The notes under the pieces are model-generated. The model worked only from the letters and a program-made list of their open reading frames with translations, ran no database searches and had not been told where the DNA came from. Positions 34,730 to 42,971 of a stretch of DNA of 64,000 bases are shown in pieces. The stretch's first letter is position 1, and every line of letters begins with the position of its first letter. The stretch is from Bog-473 sp963721585 (lineage in GTDB: Bacteria; Actinomycetota; Acidimicrobiia; Acidimicrobiales; RAAP-2): positions 62,001 to 126,000 of the forward strand of contig CAVRJN010000004.1 in NCBI GenBank assembly GCA_963721585.1. Reading direction: 5' to 3'. The position numbers and the translations under genes are program-made.

Positions 34730-36634
34730 ATGAGCCAGCGCATCGAGGATTACGCCGTCATCGGAGATCTTCACTCGGCAGCCCTGGTGGGAATCGACGG
34801 CTCAATCGACTGGCTGTGCCTGCCGCATTTCGACTCGCCCTCATGCTTCGCCCGGTTGCTGGGCACCGAGGACCACGGGTTTTGGAGGATCGCGCCCGCC
34901 GGAGGGCCGTCGGAGATCCTGGCCACGCGCCGCTGGTACCGCCCTGACACGTTGGTCGTCGAGACCGAGTACGACACCGCCACCGGGACGGTGCGCGTCA
35001 CCGATTGCATGCCGGTGCGGGAGGGCCATCCGCACCTGGTGCGCTCCGTCGAGGGCGTGAGCGGCACGGTCGACATGCGTATGGACCTTGCGGTGCGATT
35101 CGACTACGGCGAAGTGGTCCCCTGGGTCACGTCGAGCGATGGGTTGACCCGGCTTACCGCCGGTCCAGATTCGGTGGCGCTCTGGCACCGGGTCGAGGCG
35201 GTGGGACGGGACATGCGCACCGTCGCCGACTTCGCGGTCACCGCGAACCAGCGCTTTCCTTTCACGCTGGTGTGGTATCCCTCGAACGAAGAGCCCCCAC
35301 CGCCGCTCGACAGTTACTACGCGGTCCACCTCACCGAGGCCTACTGGGCCGAATGGGCCTCGCAATGTGGCTACGAGGGTCCGTACCGGGACGCGGTGGT
35401 GCGTTCCCTCATCACGCTCAAGGCCCTTACGTACAACCCGACCGGTGGCATCGTGGCTGCTGCGACGACCTCACTTCCCGAGGCGCTCGGGGGCAACCGC
35501 AACTGGGACTACCGCTTCTGCTGGCTTCGTGACGCCACCCTGACGCTGGAGTCGTTGATGCGCGGCAGCTATCACACCGAGGCCCTGGCCTGGCGCGACT
35601 GGCTCCTCCGCGCGGTGGCGGGAGACGTCTCCAAGCTCCAGATCATGTACGGGCCGGGAGGGGAACGCCGGCTGGACGAGTGGGAGGCAGACTGGCTGCC
35701 CGGCTATGAGGGTTCGGTTCCGGTCCGGATCGGGAATGCCGCCTCGGACCAGTATCAGCTCGACGTCTACGGCGAGGTCATGTCGGCCCTGTATTCGTCG
35801 GCTCGCGCCGAGGGGGCGCAGAGCCGAGCCGCCTGGGGCCTGCAGAAGCAGCTCGTCGAGTTTCTGGAGAAGGGATGGACCGAGCCCGACGACGGCATCT
35901 GGGAGGTGCGGGGCCCGCGGCGGCACTTCACCCACTCCAAGGTCATGGCCTGGGTGGCCGTGGACCGGGCGGTCCGCACGCTGGAGGAGTGGCCCGACCT
36001 CGACGGCCCCCTCGACTCATGGCGCAAGTTGCGGGACGACATCTTCAGCGAGGTCTGTGCCAAGGGGTACAACAAGGACGTCGGTGCCTTCACCCAGTAC
36101 TACGGATCGGACCAGCTCGATGCCAGCGTGCTCATGATCCCCATGGTCGGCTTCCTGCCGCCCGGCGACCCCCGGGTCGTGAGCACCATCGAGGCGGTCC
36201 AGCGGGAGCTCGTGGACCATGGCTTCGTGCTCCGCTACCGCACCAGCGACGATGGTGCCGTGGACGGCCTGACCGGACGGGAAGGCGCCTTTCTCGCCTG
36301 TTCGTTCTGGCTGGTGGACTGCCTCTCCATGATCGGGCGTACCGAGGAGGCAGAGGAGCTCTTCGAGCGTCTCTTGGCCCTTCGCAACGATCTCGGGTTG
36401 CTCTCTGAGGAGTACGACCCGTTGGCCGGCCGCCTCGTGGGCAACTTCCCTCAGGCGTTCTCGCACGTCTCGCTGATCAACTCTGCGTTCCGTCTCAGCG
36501 GCAAGGACCCGCTCAGCGTCGTCGACGAAGGTTCCCGGGTCATCGTCGACACGCCGCTCACCTCGGCGACCGTCGGGAAGACGAAGCGTTCTGGGCGTGG
36601 CACTGTGCGCCGCCGCCACGGCGGGGCGCGCTGA
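34730..36634 (+). CDS. Glycoside hydrolase family 15 protein (glucoamylase/trehalase-like)
   Basis: This 634-aa protein is a typical bacterial GH15. An N-terminal trehalase-like domain (YAVIGDLHSAALVGIDGSIDWLC near 8-30) is followed by the (alpha/alpha)6 barrel with GNRNWDYRFCWLRDA near 255 and a second acidic segment LSEEYDP near 555. The family includes glucoamylases and actinobacterial trehalases; which substrate applies is not decided by the sequence. No signal peptide, so it is cytoplasmic. ATG 34730 is preceded at 6 bases by AAGAAT, a possible leaderless -10 box. The MBL gene begins 22 bases later. Confidence 0.9.
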   Translation: MSQRIEDYAVIGDLHSAALVGIDGSIDWLCLPHFDSPSCFARLLGTEDHGFWRIAPAGGPSEILATRRWYRPDTLVVETEYDTATGTVRVTDCMPVREGHPHLVRSVEGVSGTVDMRMDLAVRFDYGEVVPWVTSSDGLTRLTAGPDSVALWHRVEAVGRDMRTVADFAVTANQRFPFTLVWYPSNEEPPPPLDSYYAVHLTEAYWAEWASQCGYEGPYRDAVVRSLITLKALTYNPTGGIVAAATTSLPEALGGNRNWDYRFCWLRDATLTLESLMRGSYHTEALAWRDWLLRAVAGDVSKLQIMYGPGGERRLDEWEADWLPGYEGSVPVRIGNAASDQYQLDVYGEVMSALYSSARAEGAQSRAAWGLQKQLVEFLEKGWTEPDDGIWEVRGPRRHFTHSKVMAWVAVDRAVRTLEEWPDLDGPLDSWRKLRDDIFSEVCAKGYNKDVGAFTQYYGSDQLDASVLMIPMVGFLPPGDPRVVSTIEAVQRELVDHGFVLRYRTSDDGAVDGLTGREGAFLACSFWLVDCLSMIGRTEEAEELFERLLALRNDLGLLSEEYDPLAGRLVGNFPQAFSHVSLINSAFRLSGKDPLSVVDEGSRVIVDTPLTSATVGKTKRSGRGTVRRRHGGAR

Positions 36635-36656
36635 TGCGAGCGCGGGTCGACGAGCC

Positions 36657-37676
36657 GTGAGCGGCACCCATGCACACGGCGGCCGTGCGCACCGCCACGG
36701 CGACGCCGGTCTGCACGTGCACGATCCCGCCAGTGGCGATCCGGTTCCGGCGGTGCCCCCGCCCCGCCCCATCGCCACCGGTGTCCTCGAGATCGACACC
36801 ATGCTCGGAGGTTGGGAGCGTGTCACGGCCGGCTATCTGATCGAGGGGCCGGCGCCGGTGCTGATCGAGACCGGGAGCCAGACGTCGGTACCGGTGTTGC
36901 TCGCCGCGCTGGACCAGATCGGGGTCGGTCCCGCCGACCTGGCCGGCGTCGCGGTGACGCACATTCACCTCGACCACGCGGGCGGAGTGGGCGATGTCGC
37001 CCGCGCCTTTCCCTCGGCCAAGGTCTATGTGCACGAGAAGGGGGCCAGGCACTTGGCTGACCCGGCACGCCTCATCGATTCGGCGGCGCGCGTCTACGGC
37101 CCGCTTCTCGATTCCCTCTACGGTCGTCTCGACCCCACGCCTCCCGAGCGTCTCCACGTGCTCGAGGACGGCGAGGAGATCGAGGTGGGCCCGGGGCGCA
37201 GCCTCGTGGCCGTGGACTCACCCGGACACGCCAAACATCACGTGGGGCTGCACGATTCCTTGAGCGGAGTGTTGTTCGCAGGCGATGCGGTCGGGGTCAA
37301 GCTGCCCGATGGCGGGGTCCTGCGACCCTCGACCCCGCCACCCGACTTCGATCTCGCCCAAGCGCTCACCTCATTGGGCAAGTTCGCCGCACGGCGCCCA
37401 TCGGGGATCGCCCTGGCGCACTACGGCCTCCTCGACCAGCCCGAGGAACTGCTGGCCGAGGCTGATGAGACCCTGCGCCTGTGGGCCGAGACGGCCGAGA
37501 AGGCCTATCGCGAGGGGGCCGACATCGCTGATGCGCTGTCAGATCGGTTCGATCCCCTCCTGGGCGACATCGACGCGGCGCACAAGGAGAAGCTGGACAT
37601 CATGAACGGCGTCCACTCGAACGCGGCCGGTTTCCGCAGGTGGCTCGAGGGGCGAGACGCCGGGGCCGCTCCTTGA
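36657..37676 (+). CDS. MBL-fold metallo-hydrolase
   Basis: The 339-aa protein has the metallo-beta-lactamase metal motif HIHLDHAGG near residue 102, a PGHAKHH segment near 190 and an FAGDAVG Asp near 208, giving a full set of metal ligands. A His-rich N-terminal stretch (HAHGGRAHRHGDAGLHVHD) precedes the domain and may bind metal. The family covers lactonases, glyoxalase II-like enzymes and others. GTG 36657 overlaps a TGA and is close behind the GH15 stop, so the two are probably co-transcribed. Substrate unknown. Confidence 0.85.
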   Translation: MSGTHAHGGRAHRHGDAGLHVHDPASGDPVPAVPPPRPIATGVLEIDTMLGGWERVTAGYLIEGPAPVLIETGSQTSVPVLLAALDQIGVGPADLAGVAVTHIHLDHAGGVGDVARAFPSAKVYVHEKGARHLADPARLIDSAARVYGPLLDSLYGRLDPTPPERLHVLEDGEEIEVGPGRSLVAVDSPGHAKHHVGLHDSLSGVLFAGDAVGVKLPDGGVLRPSTPPPDFDLAQALTSLGKFAARRPSGIALAHYGLLDQPEELLAEADETLRLWAETAEKAYREGADIADALSDRFDPLLGDIDAAHKEKLDIMNGVHSNAAGFRRWLEGRDAGAAP

Positions 37677-37730
37677 GCAGTCCTGCTGCCTGACCCGTGC
37701 CGCTGAGCTGGGGCGCGGGAATGGACCCGG

Positions 37731-38003
37731 TCACACCACCAGCTTGGCGCGCAGCTCCTCTTGGCGGACTTCGAAGTCATCGAGAGAGATCCGGCCTTCG
37801 GCCAGGTCCTCGTGCAGTGCGGCGAACTCCTCCAGCAGGCGCGTCTGGTCCACGTCGTCGGCCGAAAGGGACGGGGCGGCCTGCTCGTTCGCCACCGCCT
37901 TGTCCTCCTTCCGCGAAATGCGGTCGTCCATCTTGGCCTTGGCCCGGTCCTTCTTGGCCTGGTCGCGCTGCAATTTTCCAAATGTCGAACGTGCGCGTGC
38001 CAC
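37731..38003 (-). CDS. Small SHOCT-like helical protein
   Basis: The 90-aa protein has a very basic N-terminal half (KLQRDQAKKDRAKAKMDDR) and an acidic C-terminal half ending in a SHOCT-like helix pair (LHEDLAEGRISLDDFEVRQ, about residues 64-82). The charge pattern suggests a nucleic-acid- or membrane-surface-binding head with an oligomerising tail. No exact family is recognised. It lies 111 bases from the tRNA-Ser gene on the same strand, and converges on the MBL gene. Confidence 0.65.
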   Translation of the reverse strand: MARARSTFGKLQRDQAKKDRAKAKMDDRISRKEDKAVANEQAAPSLSADDVDQTRLLEEFAALHEDLAEGRISLDDFEVRQEELRAKLVV

Positions 38004-38114
38004 GGTTCACTCCTTTCCGGCCGCTGGGGAGCGGCCAGGTCCTGCCGGCAAGGCGCCTGCCCTGCCGATGTTCTTGCCGCACCCGCCTGTGCGGTGGGCC
38101 TCTTCGGCCCCGAG

Positions 38115-38200
38115 CGGAGGAGGTGGGATTTGAACCCACGGTACCCATGAGGCACAACGGTTTTCGAGACCGTCCGATTCGGCCGCTCTCGCACTCCTCC
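38115..38200 (-). tRNA. tRNA-Ser (anticodon CGA)
   Basis: Read on the minus strand, GGAGGAG at the 5' end pairs with CTCCTCC at the 3' end, followed by discriminator G. The anticodon loop contains CGA, a long variable arm is present and the T-loop is GGTTCAAATC. At 86 nt it has the length of a class II tRNA. No CCA is encoded. It would read UCG codons. Confidence 0.95.
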
Positions 38201-38306
38201 GGGCGAGATGCTAGTCGCTCTGACCTGGTCCGGAACCTTCGGGAGAGGCACTCGGGAGCACCGCCGGCGCGAAGAACGAGGTCAGGAGGATGCCGCCGGA
38301 CCGCAA

Positions 38307-38783
38307 TCAGGTGGGGCCGCCAGAGGCGGATGGCTTGGCGCTTGCGGTCCGCTCCGTCCGTTTCCCGGCGAAGAACGACGACAGGAGAGCAGCGCATTCG
38401 GCGGCTCCGACGCCCCCGACGGCCTCGAGTTCGTGGTTCAGGCGGGGATCGGCGCACAGGTTGTACAGCGTCCCGCAGGCACCGGCCCGCGGGTCGGTGG
38501 CGCCGAAGACCACCCGCCGCACCCTGGCCGCGACCAGGGCGCCGGCACACATGGGGCACGGCTCGAGGGTGACGACCAGCGTGAGTTCGGAGAGCCTCCA
38601 GCCGCCGACGGCGCTGGCGGCATCGCGCAAGGCCAGGATCTCGGCGTGCGCAGTCGGGTCGGCGGCACCTTCACGCTCGTTGTGGCGGGCTGCGACGACG
38701 TTCCCGCCGATCAAGGCAACCGCGCCGACGGGAACCTCTCCCTCTTCAGAGGCCACCCGCGCTTGGGCCAGGGCGAGCGCCAT
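38307..38783 (-). CDS. tadA: tRNA-specific adenosine deaminase TadA
   Basis: The 158-aa zinc enzyme has the deaminase HAE motif (TAHAEILALRD, near residue 45) and the PCPMC motif near residue 75, which supply the zinc ligands and the proton-shuttle Glu. It converts adenosine 34 to inosine in tRNA-Arg(ACG). ATG 38783 is the only in-frame start near the conserved region; related proteins usually have about ten more residues, so a non-standard upstream start cannot be ruled out. It lies between a tRNA-Ser gene and the paralogous membrane-protein pair. Confidence 0.9.
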   Translation of the reverse strand: MALALAQARVASEEGEVPVGAVALIGGNVVAARHNEREGAADPTAHAEILALRDAASAVGGWRLSELTLVVTLEPCPMCAGALVAARVRRVVFGATDPRAGACGTLYNLCADPRLNHELEAVGGVGAAECAALLSSFFAGKRTERTASAKPSASGGPT

Positions 38784-38886
38784 GGCGTCCTCGTCGCCGA
38801 GCGGGGTCCTCTCCAGGGTTGCGATGGCCCCAGTATGTGAGGTTTTGCCGTTCGAGGGGAATTCCGGCCGGCGGACCCGCTGCGGC

Positions 38887-39912
38887 TCAGCTGGCTGCTG
38901 CGCGCAATTCCCGTTGGACTTCGCTGAAGGTCGTCTGGAGCTGCGTCAATCTCTTGCCGAGCTCGGCGAGGTACGTGCCCAGACCCAGGGACGGCAGCCC
39001 GTTGATGGTGGTCAGGAACTGCAGATCCTGACCCACCAGCGAGCGGACACCGTCGACACCCGTCCGGGCCGCGGCCGGCACGGCGGTTCCCGAGAGGGTC
39101 CTTTCGTAGCGCTGCAGCGACGTTACATAGGGGTTGATGATTGCAGCCACGTTTGTGGTCGTGGGGATCCCCGTAATGGCGTCGAGGTTCGACAGTGCCG
39201 CGGTGGTGGCCGAGTCGGCCGCGTCGGTGGCCGTCTTCACCCGGGAGATCCCGGAGGACGAGATCTCGGGAGTCGACGCCGTTCGCGGGCCTGTTGAGGA
39301 GACCGTCGGGTTGTGAAAGGAGGACACGATGGCCGCCGCGGCGACGGCGGCGACGATGACGCACAACAGCACGCAGGCCGTCACAAAGGCACGGCTCCGA
39401 CGCAGGCGCCGACGACGGGTGAGCGGGGCGGCGTGAACGGGAACGTCCGGGACGGTGGTCTCGTGGGCGTCTTCCCACTGCGCGTCGGGGCGCGACATCG
39501 ACGCCAAGTCACCCTCCCAATTCGGGATCTGCGGTGGTTCGTCTGTTGCGCGGTCGAGCGGCAGTGCCGGCTTCGGCCTCCGCATCGGTTCGGGTGCCCA
39601 CACCGGTTCAGGCGCTCGGAATGGTTTGCCCGCCGCCACGACTTCGGGCTTGGGGTCAGCGTCAGCGTCCACGTTCTTCTGCAGCCGTGGCTTTTCGGTT
39701 CCGGGATCCGAGTCCTTGGGGGAGCGACGCGCCACGTCGGCACGGGGCGCGCCCTGAGATTTTGGTGATGGCGCCTGCTTCCCCTTTGGGCTTGGCCGCG
39801 TGGGGTCGGGAACGCTCTCGTTGCTCAATGGGGTGGTGCCAGTGGGAGCGATTTGCACAGTATGGGAGGTCGAGGGTCCGAAGGAAAGTCCCCTCGAAAG
39901 TCCCCTGGCCAA
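38887..39912 (-). CDS. Single-pass membrane protein of unknown function (paralog A)
   Basis: The protein has a long disordered cytoplasmic N-terminus rich in Pro and Lys, a basic stretch RRRRLRR, one membrane helix (AFVTACVLLCVIVAAVAAAAIV, about 180-200), then an extracellular helical domain of about 120 residues. That domain is clearly related to the one in the next gene upstream (shared DSATT and NPYVTSLQRYE / NPYISSLQLYE motifs, and similar LQTT endings). I used the TTG at 39912 because a stop lies directly upstream in this frame; a later start is possible. It is probably co-transcribed with paralog B. Confidence 0.6.
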   Translation of the reverse strand: MARGLSRGLSFGPSTSHTVQIAPTGTTPLSNESVPDPTRPSPKGKQAPSPKSQGAPRADVARRSPKDSDPGTEKPRLQKNVDADADPKPEVVAAGKPFRAPEPVWAPEPMRRPKPALPLDRATDEPPQIPNWEGDLASMSRPDAQWEDAHETTVPDVPVHAAPLTRRRRLRRSRAFVTACVLLCVIVAAVAAAAIVSSFHNPTVSSTGPRTASTPEISSSGISRVKTATDAADSATTAALSNLDAITGIPTTTNVAAIINPYVTSLQRYERTLSGTAVPAAARTGVDGVRSLVGQDLQFLTTINGLPSLGLGTYLAELGKRLTQLQTTFSEVQRELRAAAS

Positions 39913-39948
39913 TCACCATGAGGGGCCTCGGAATCGCCCTGGGGCACT

Positions 39949-41268
39949 TCAGGACGTGGAGGCCCGGAGGTTCTGCTCGAGCGCGTTGAGGGTCGTCTGC
40001 AGCTGGGTGGCATCGGTGTCGAATTGCTTCAGGAAGGTACCGAGCTGCAAGGGCGGCAGCGCATCGATGGTGTCGAGGAAGTTCAGGTCCTGGCGCACCT
40101 GCGCTCCGGTGCTGGACGCGTCGGCGCGAGCCGGAGCCGGCACCGTGGCTCCCGCCAGCACGGTCTCGTAGAGCTGCAGCGACGAGATGTACGGGTTGAT
40201 GACCTTCTCGACGTTGGACGGCGTCGGAAAAGTCGCGAGCGACGAGAGCCCCACGCTGGCCGAGGTCGTCGCGGAGTCGACTGCATCGGTCGCCGCCTGG
40301 ATTCGGGCTGCTTCGGAAGCGGACGAGGCGGGAGGAGCGGCATGAACCGCCGCACCTCCTGCGGTGGTCGTCGCCGTTGTCGGATGGTGTCGCGAGTGGA
40401 CGACCACGGCTGCGGCGACGATCACCAGAACAAGACACGCCAGCACGACGGTCGCGGTGAAGACCCGGCTTCTCCCATTCTGTTCGTGCTTCTTGTGGGT
40501 CCGGGAACTCCGGGCTCGAGGCGCGACGATGCTCGGGGCGGAGGCGGCCTCGCCCGCATGTCCCCACTGTCGGTCCGCCTCGGAGACGACGTCGGGCTCG
40601 GCATCCGTTGGTGCGATCGGGGACGATTCGAACGGCGCCATCGCCGCAACCGTCGCCGCCATCTCCGCCAGACGTGCCTCTACGGATTCCAACTCTGGCT
40701 CTTTCTGCGCATTCCCCGGGTCGTCCGCTTCCCCCGGGGCTTCCGGCTCCATCGCCCACGCGAGCTCCGCCTCCGGCTCGAGTTCCGCCTCCGGCTCGAG
40801 TTCCGCCTCCGGCTCGAGTTCCGCCTCCGGCTCGAGCGGGAGCCAGACGCCCTGCTGCAGCTCGGCCTCCTGCTCCGGCGCGCCAGCCAGCGCGCTCACG
40901 AAATCCTCGATCTCAGGTCCCGATTCGGTCTCGACCGCCATTGCTGTCGAGTCGACCGAGACGGGTTCCGGTTCGGGGTCCGTCTCCGCTTCGGGCTCCG
41001 GCTCCTCGAAGGAGCGCCGCACGGTGTCGACGATCCGGTCGTAGGCGGCTCCGGCTCGCGCACCGCCATCCGTTCCAGACTCCGGCTCGGGGTCTTCGCG
41101 GAGCGCGGCATCCCAATCGAAATTGGAGTCGTCGAGGTCCAGTTCGTCCTCGTCCTCGAGAACGGCCGCCTGAGCGGCGATCTCGGCGTCGTCCGGGTCC
41201 GGCACGAACACGTCCCAATCGAACTCCTCCTCGCCCAGTTCGAAGTCGCCGGTCAGGTCGGTGGTCAT
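39949..41268 (-). CDS. Acidic single-pass membrane protein (paralog B) with EPEAEL repeats
   Basis: The 439-aa protein has a very acidic cytoplasmic region with two FDWD motifs (near residues 16 and 49) and an EPEAEL hexapeptide repeated four times (encoded at 40765-40836). A membrane helix near residue 305 and an extracellular helical domain follow; that domain is homologous to paralog A. ATG 41268 follows GAGG by about 8 bases. Function is unknown. The acidic, repetitive tail may bind partners or scaffold envelope factors. Confidence 0.65.
   Translation of the reverse strand: MTTDLTGDFELGEEEFDWDVFVPDPDDAEIAAQAAVLEDEDELDLDDSNFDWDAALREDPEPESGTDGGARAGAAYDRIVDTVRRSFEEPEPEAETDPEPEPVSVDSTAMAVETESGPEIEDFVSALAGAPEQEAELQQGVWLPLEPEAELEPEAELEPEAELEPEAELAWAMEPEAPGEADDPGNAQKEPELESVEARLAEMAATVAAMAPFESSPIAPTDAEPDVVSEADRQWGHAGEAASAPSIVAPRARSSRTHKKHEQNGRSRVFTATVVLACLVLVIVAAAVVVHSRHHPTTATTTAGGAAVHAAPPASSASEAARIQAATDAVDSATTSASVGLSSLATFPTPSNVEKVINPYISSLQLYETVLAGATVPAPARADASSTGAQVRQDLNFLDTIDALPPLQLGTFLKQFDTDATQLQTTLNALEQNLRASTS
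40765..40836 (-). repeat. 18-bp tandem repeat encoding EPEAEL
   Basis: Four head-to-tail copies of an 18-base unit (TTCCGCCTCCGGCTCGAG on the plus strand) occur at 40765, 40783, 40801 and 40819; the first has one substitution. They are in frame and encode a hexapeptide repeat in paralog B, so copy number may vary between strains. Confidence 0.9.
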
Positions 41269-41278
41269 CCTTCTGTCC

Positions 41279-41428
41279 TCACGACTCGGTGCGCCCGGAA
41301 TGGACGGTGCTCTCTTCCACTCCGCCCAGGGACCCGTCGGAGCGGTAGGTGCGGGCGATGGCCGCCCATGCCGCGAACAGCGCGTGCATCGCATGCCGGC
41401 TCCACGGCCGCATCCGCGCTGACTCCAT
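41279..41428 (-). CDS. Possible small ORF upstream of paralog B
   Basis: A 49-codon frame from ATG 41428 ends at 41279, ten bases before the paralog B start, and the paralog's ribosome site overlaps its end. The product is basic and Trp/Ala-rich with no recognised family. It is the only candidate in the 343 bases between paralog B and tRNA-Ser(GGA). It could equally be an untranslated leader. Confidence 0.25.
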   Translation of the reverse strand: MESARMRPWSRHAMHALFAAWAAIARTYRSDGSLGGVEESTVHSGRTES

Positions 41429-41611
41429 GTGTTCCGAGGGATGGTCGGTCGGACGGTTGCCCGGCAGGTCCACACGCGCGTCAACGCGGCAGGTGTGCGC
41501 GCGCAACCCACGAAGTGGGTCCGCGGCGTCCGGGTCGAACCCTCGGTCCACATCGGCCTATCGGACGGGTGGACACTCGGGTTGAGTGTCGTCGCTCATT
41601 CTTTGTCTGAG

Positions 41612-41696
41612 CGGAGGAGGTGGGATTTGAACCCACGGTTGGTTGCCCAACACACGATTTCCAGTCGTGCCGATTCGGCCGCTCTCGCACTCCTCC
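41612..41696 (-). tRNA. tRNA-Ser (anticodon GGA)
   Basis: On the minus strand GGAGGAG pairs with CTCCTCC, discriminator G follows, and the anticodon loop contains GGA. The acceptor, D and T arms are the same as in tRNA-Ser(CGA) at 38115-38200; the anticodon and variable arms differ. Length is 85 nt with a long variable arm. It would read UCC and UCU. Confidence 0.95.
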
Positions 41697-41916
41697 GTGT
41701 TTGCAGCCAGGTCAGGCTAACGGTCGCGCCAGGCACCGATTGTCAGGACTGCTCGGCGCGGGGCAAGAAAGCAACTCCAGGCGCCATTTTCCGGACTTTC
41801 GGAGCGCGCCGACGACCGCATTTCGAATTGAGGATCCGTGGTTCAAGGGGGTTGAACACGGCGCCGAGGAAGCAGGAGTCTGGCAAGGGATGCCTGACGG
41901 ATGCACGGAGGCGCAA

Positions 41917-42411
41917 GTGTTCCGACGGATTCTGGTGGCGCTCGACGGGTCCGAAGACGCCCGAACTGCGTTCGTGTTCGTCAGTGACTGGGCCCGCCAC
42001 TTCGACGCGAAGGTCTGGTTCATCCAACTGGCGGACGAGTCGTCGCGCCGTCGAGGCGAGATCGTCACCGACGTGCATCGTCGAGGTCGCCAGATGGCAA
42101 ACCAGTTCACGATCAGCGGCGCCACGCGAGGTGCGCGCAACCAGCAGCTCGTGAGCGGAATTTCCGAGGCGGCGGTGACGTTCGGGGCCGACCTGATCGT
42201 CGTGGGTCTCGACCGGCACCGTCTGGCGCACAACGTGCTCAGTCGCAGCGTCCGGGAGCAGCTGACCGCCGCCACCAACGTCCCCGTGCTGATGGCGCCG
42301 AAGCGAGCCGTCGTCGGTGCCCCAGCCGGCACGCGCCGAGAAAGGGCGATCCCCCTCGGCCCAGGTCGCGGTCTGCCGGTGATGGCGGGCGCTGGCATGG
42401 CTCATGTTTGA
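41917..42411 (+). CDS. Universal stress protein (UspA family)
   Basis: The 164-aa protein starts FRRILVALDGSEDARTAF and has a DLIVVGLDRHRL strand-loop near 95-106, a shortened version of the UspA ATP-binding loop. GTG 41917 is preceded by GGAGG (41907-41911) with a 5-base spacer, which selects it over ATG 41890. The stop overlaps the next Usp gene by eight bases. UspA proteins respond to starvation and other stress; the C-terminal tail here is unusual and basic. Confidence 0.8.
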   Translation: MFRRILVALDGSEDARTAFVFVSDWARHFDAKVWFIQLADESSRRRGEIVTDVHRRGRQMANQFTISGATRGARNQQLVSGISEAAVTFGADLIVVGLDRHRLAHNVLSRSVREQLTAATNVPVLMAPKRAVVGAPAGTRRERAIPLGPGRGLPVMAGAGMAHV

Positions 42412-42760
42412 CAACATCGTGGTCGGCGCCAAGGATTCGCCGGCCGGGGACCGTGCCGTGCGACGCGGGGCCGAGTTGGCCGGCGCGGCAGGCGGAACCG
42501 TCCACATCGTCACCGCCTTCCGCGGCAAGCCGGTCGAAGGGCTCTTGGCCAAATTCCGTTCGTTGGCCGCGGAGACGCCGGCCCGGGTTCGGACGCACCC
42601 TGTGCAGTCCGACCCGGTCGAGGCGATCACACGGGTCGCGGCAGAAGAACGGGCGGATCTGATCGTGGTCGGCTCGCACGGCAACCACAGGTCCCGGCGG
42701 CTCTCGAGCGTGCCGCAGGGTGTCATGGACCGGGTGGAGTGCGCCGTCCTGGTCGTGTAG
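42404..42760 (+). CDS. Universal stress protein (UspA family), short
   Basis: The 118-aa protein starts MFDNIVVGAKDSPAGDRAV and contains DLIVVGSHGNHRSRRL near 85-100, close to the ATP-binding GxGxxG-type loop of UspA, then VPQGVMDRVECAVLVV. It is shorter than the usual 140 aa and lacks some of the middle helix. Its start overlaps the end of the first Usp gene, so the two are coupled and may form a heterodimer. A single SRP RNA gene follows. Confidence 0.85.
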   Translation: MFDNIVVGAKDSPAGDRAVRRGAELAGAAGGTVHIVTAFRGKPVEGLLAKFRSLAAETPARVRTHPVQSDPVEAITRVAAEERADLIVVGSHGNHRSRRLSSVPQGVMDRVECAVLVV

Positions 42761-42814
42761 GGGAGCGGGAGCAGGCGAGCCACTAACCTGGCGTCGTTGC
42801 CGTCCCGATGCTGG

Positions 42815-42914
42815 GTGCGGTGGCCGGGTCCTGCGCAACGGCCGCTCGTGAATCGAGTCAGGGTCGGAAGGCAGCAGCTCTCAGCGGGTATGGCCGGGTG
42901 CCGTAGCCAACCTG
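42815..42914 (+). ncRNA. ffs: Signal recognition particle RNA (4.5S, small type)
   Basis: The conserved apical domain is visible as GTCGGAAGGCAGCAG at 42863-42877. It is flanked by pairing arms (GGCCGCTCGTGA with TCAGCGGGTATGGCC) and an outer helix near GGTGGC (42819-42824) and GCCAACC (42906-42912). The RNA binds Ffh and targets membrane proteins. Position just upstream of dnaX is usual in actinobacteria. Ends are approximate to about 5 bases. Confidence 0.85.
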
Positions 42915-42971
42915 GCCGCCGCACCGAGCACCGGGCGGCAATGTCCGAGCGCATGGGTAGGCTCAGCCGCC

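Noticed and set aside
38115..41696. Genomic island or integrative element between the tRNA-Ser genes
   Set aside because: No integrase, transposase or direct-repeat attachment site was seen, and base composition does not change. Kept only as a question.
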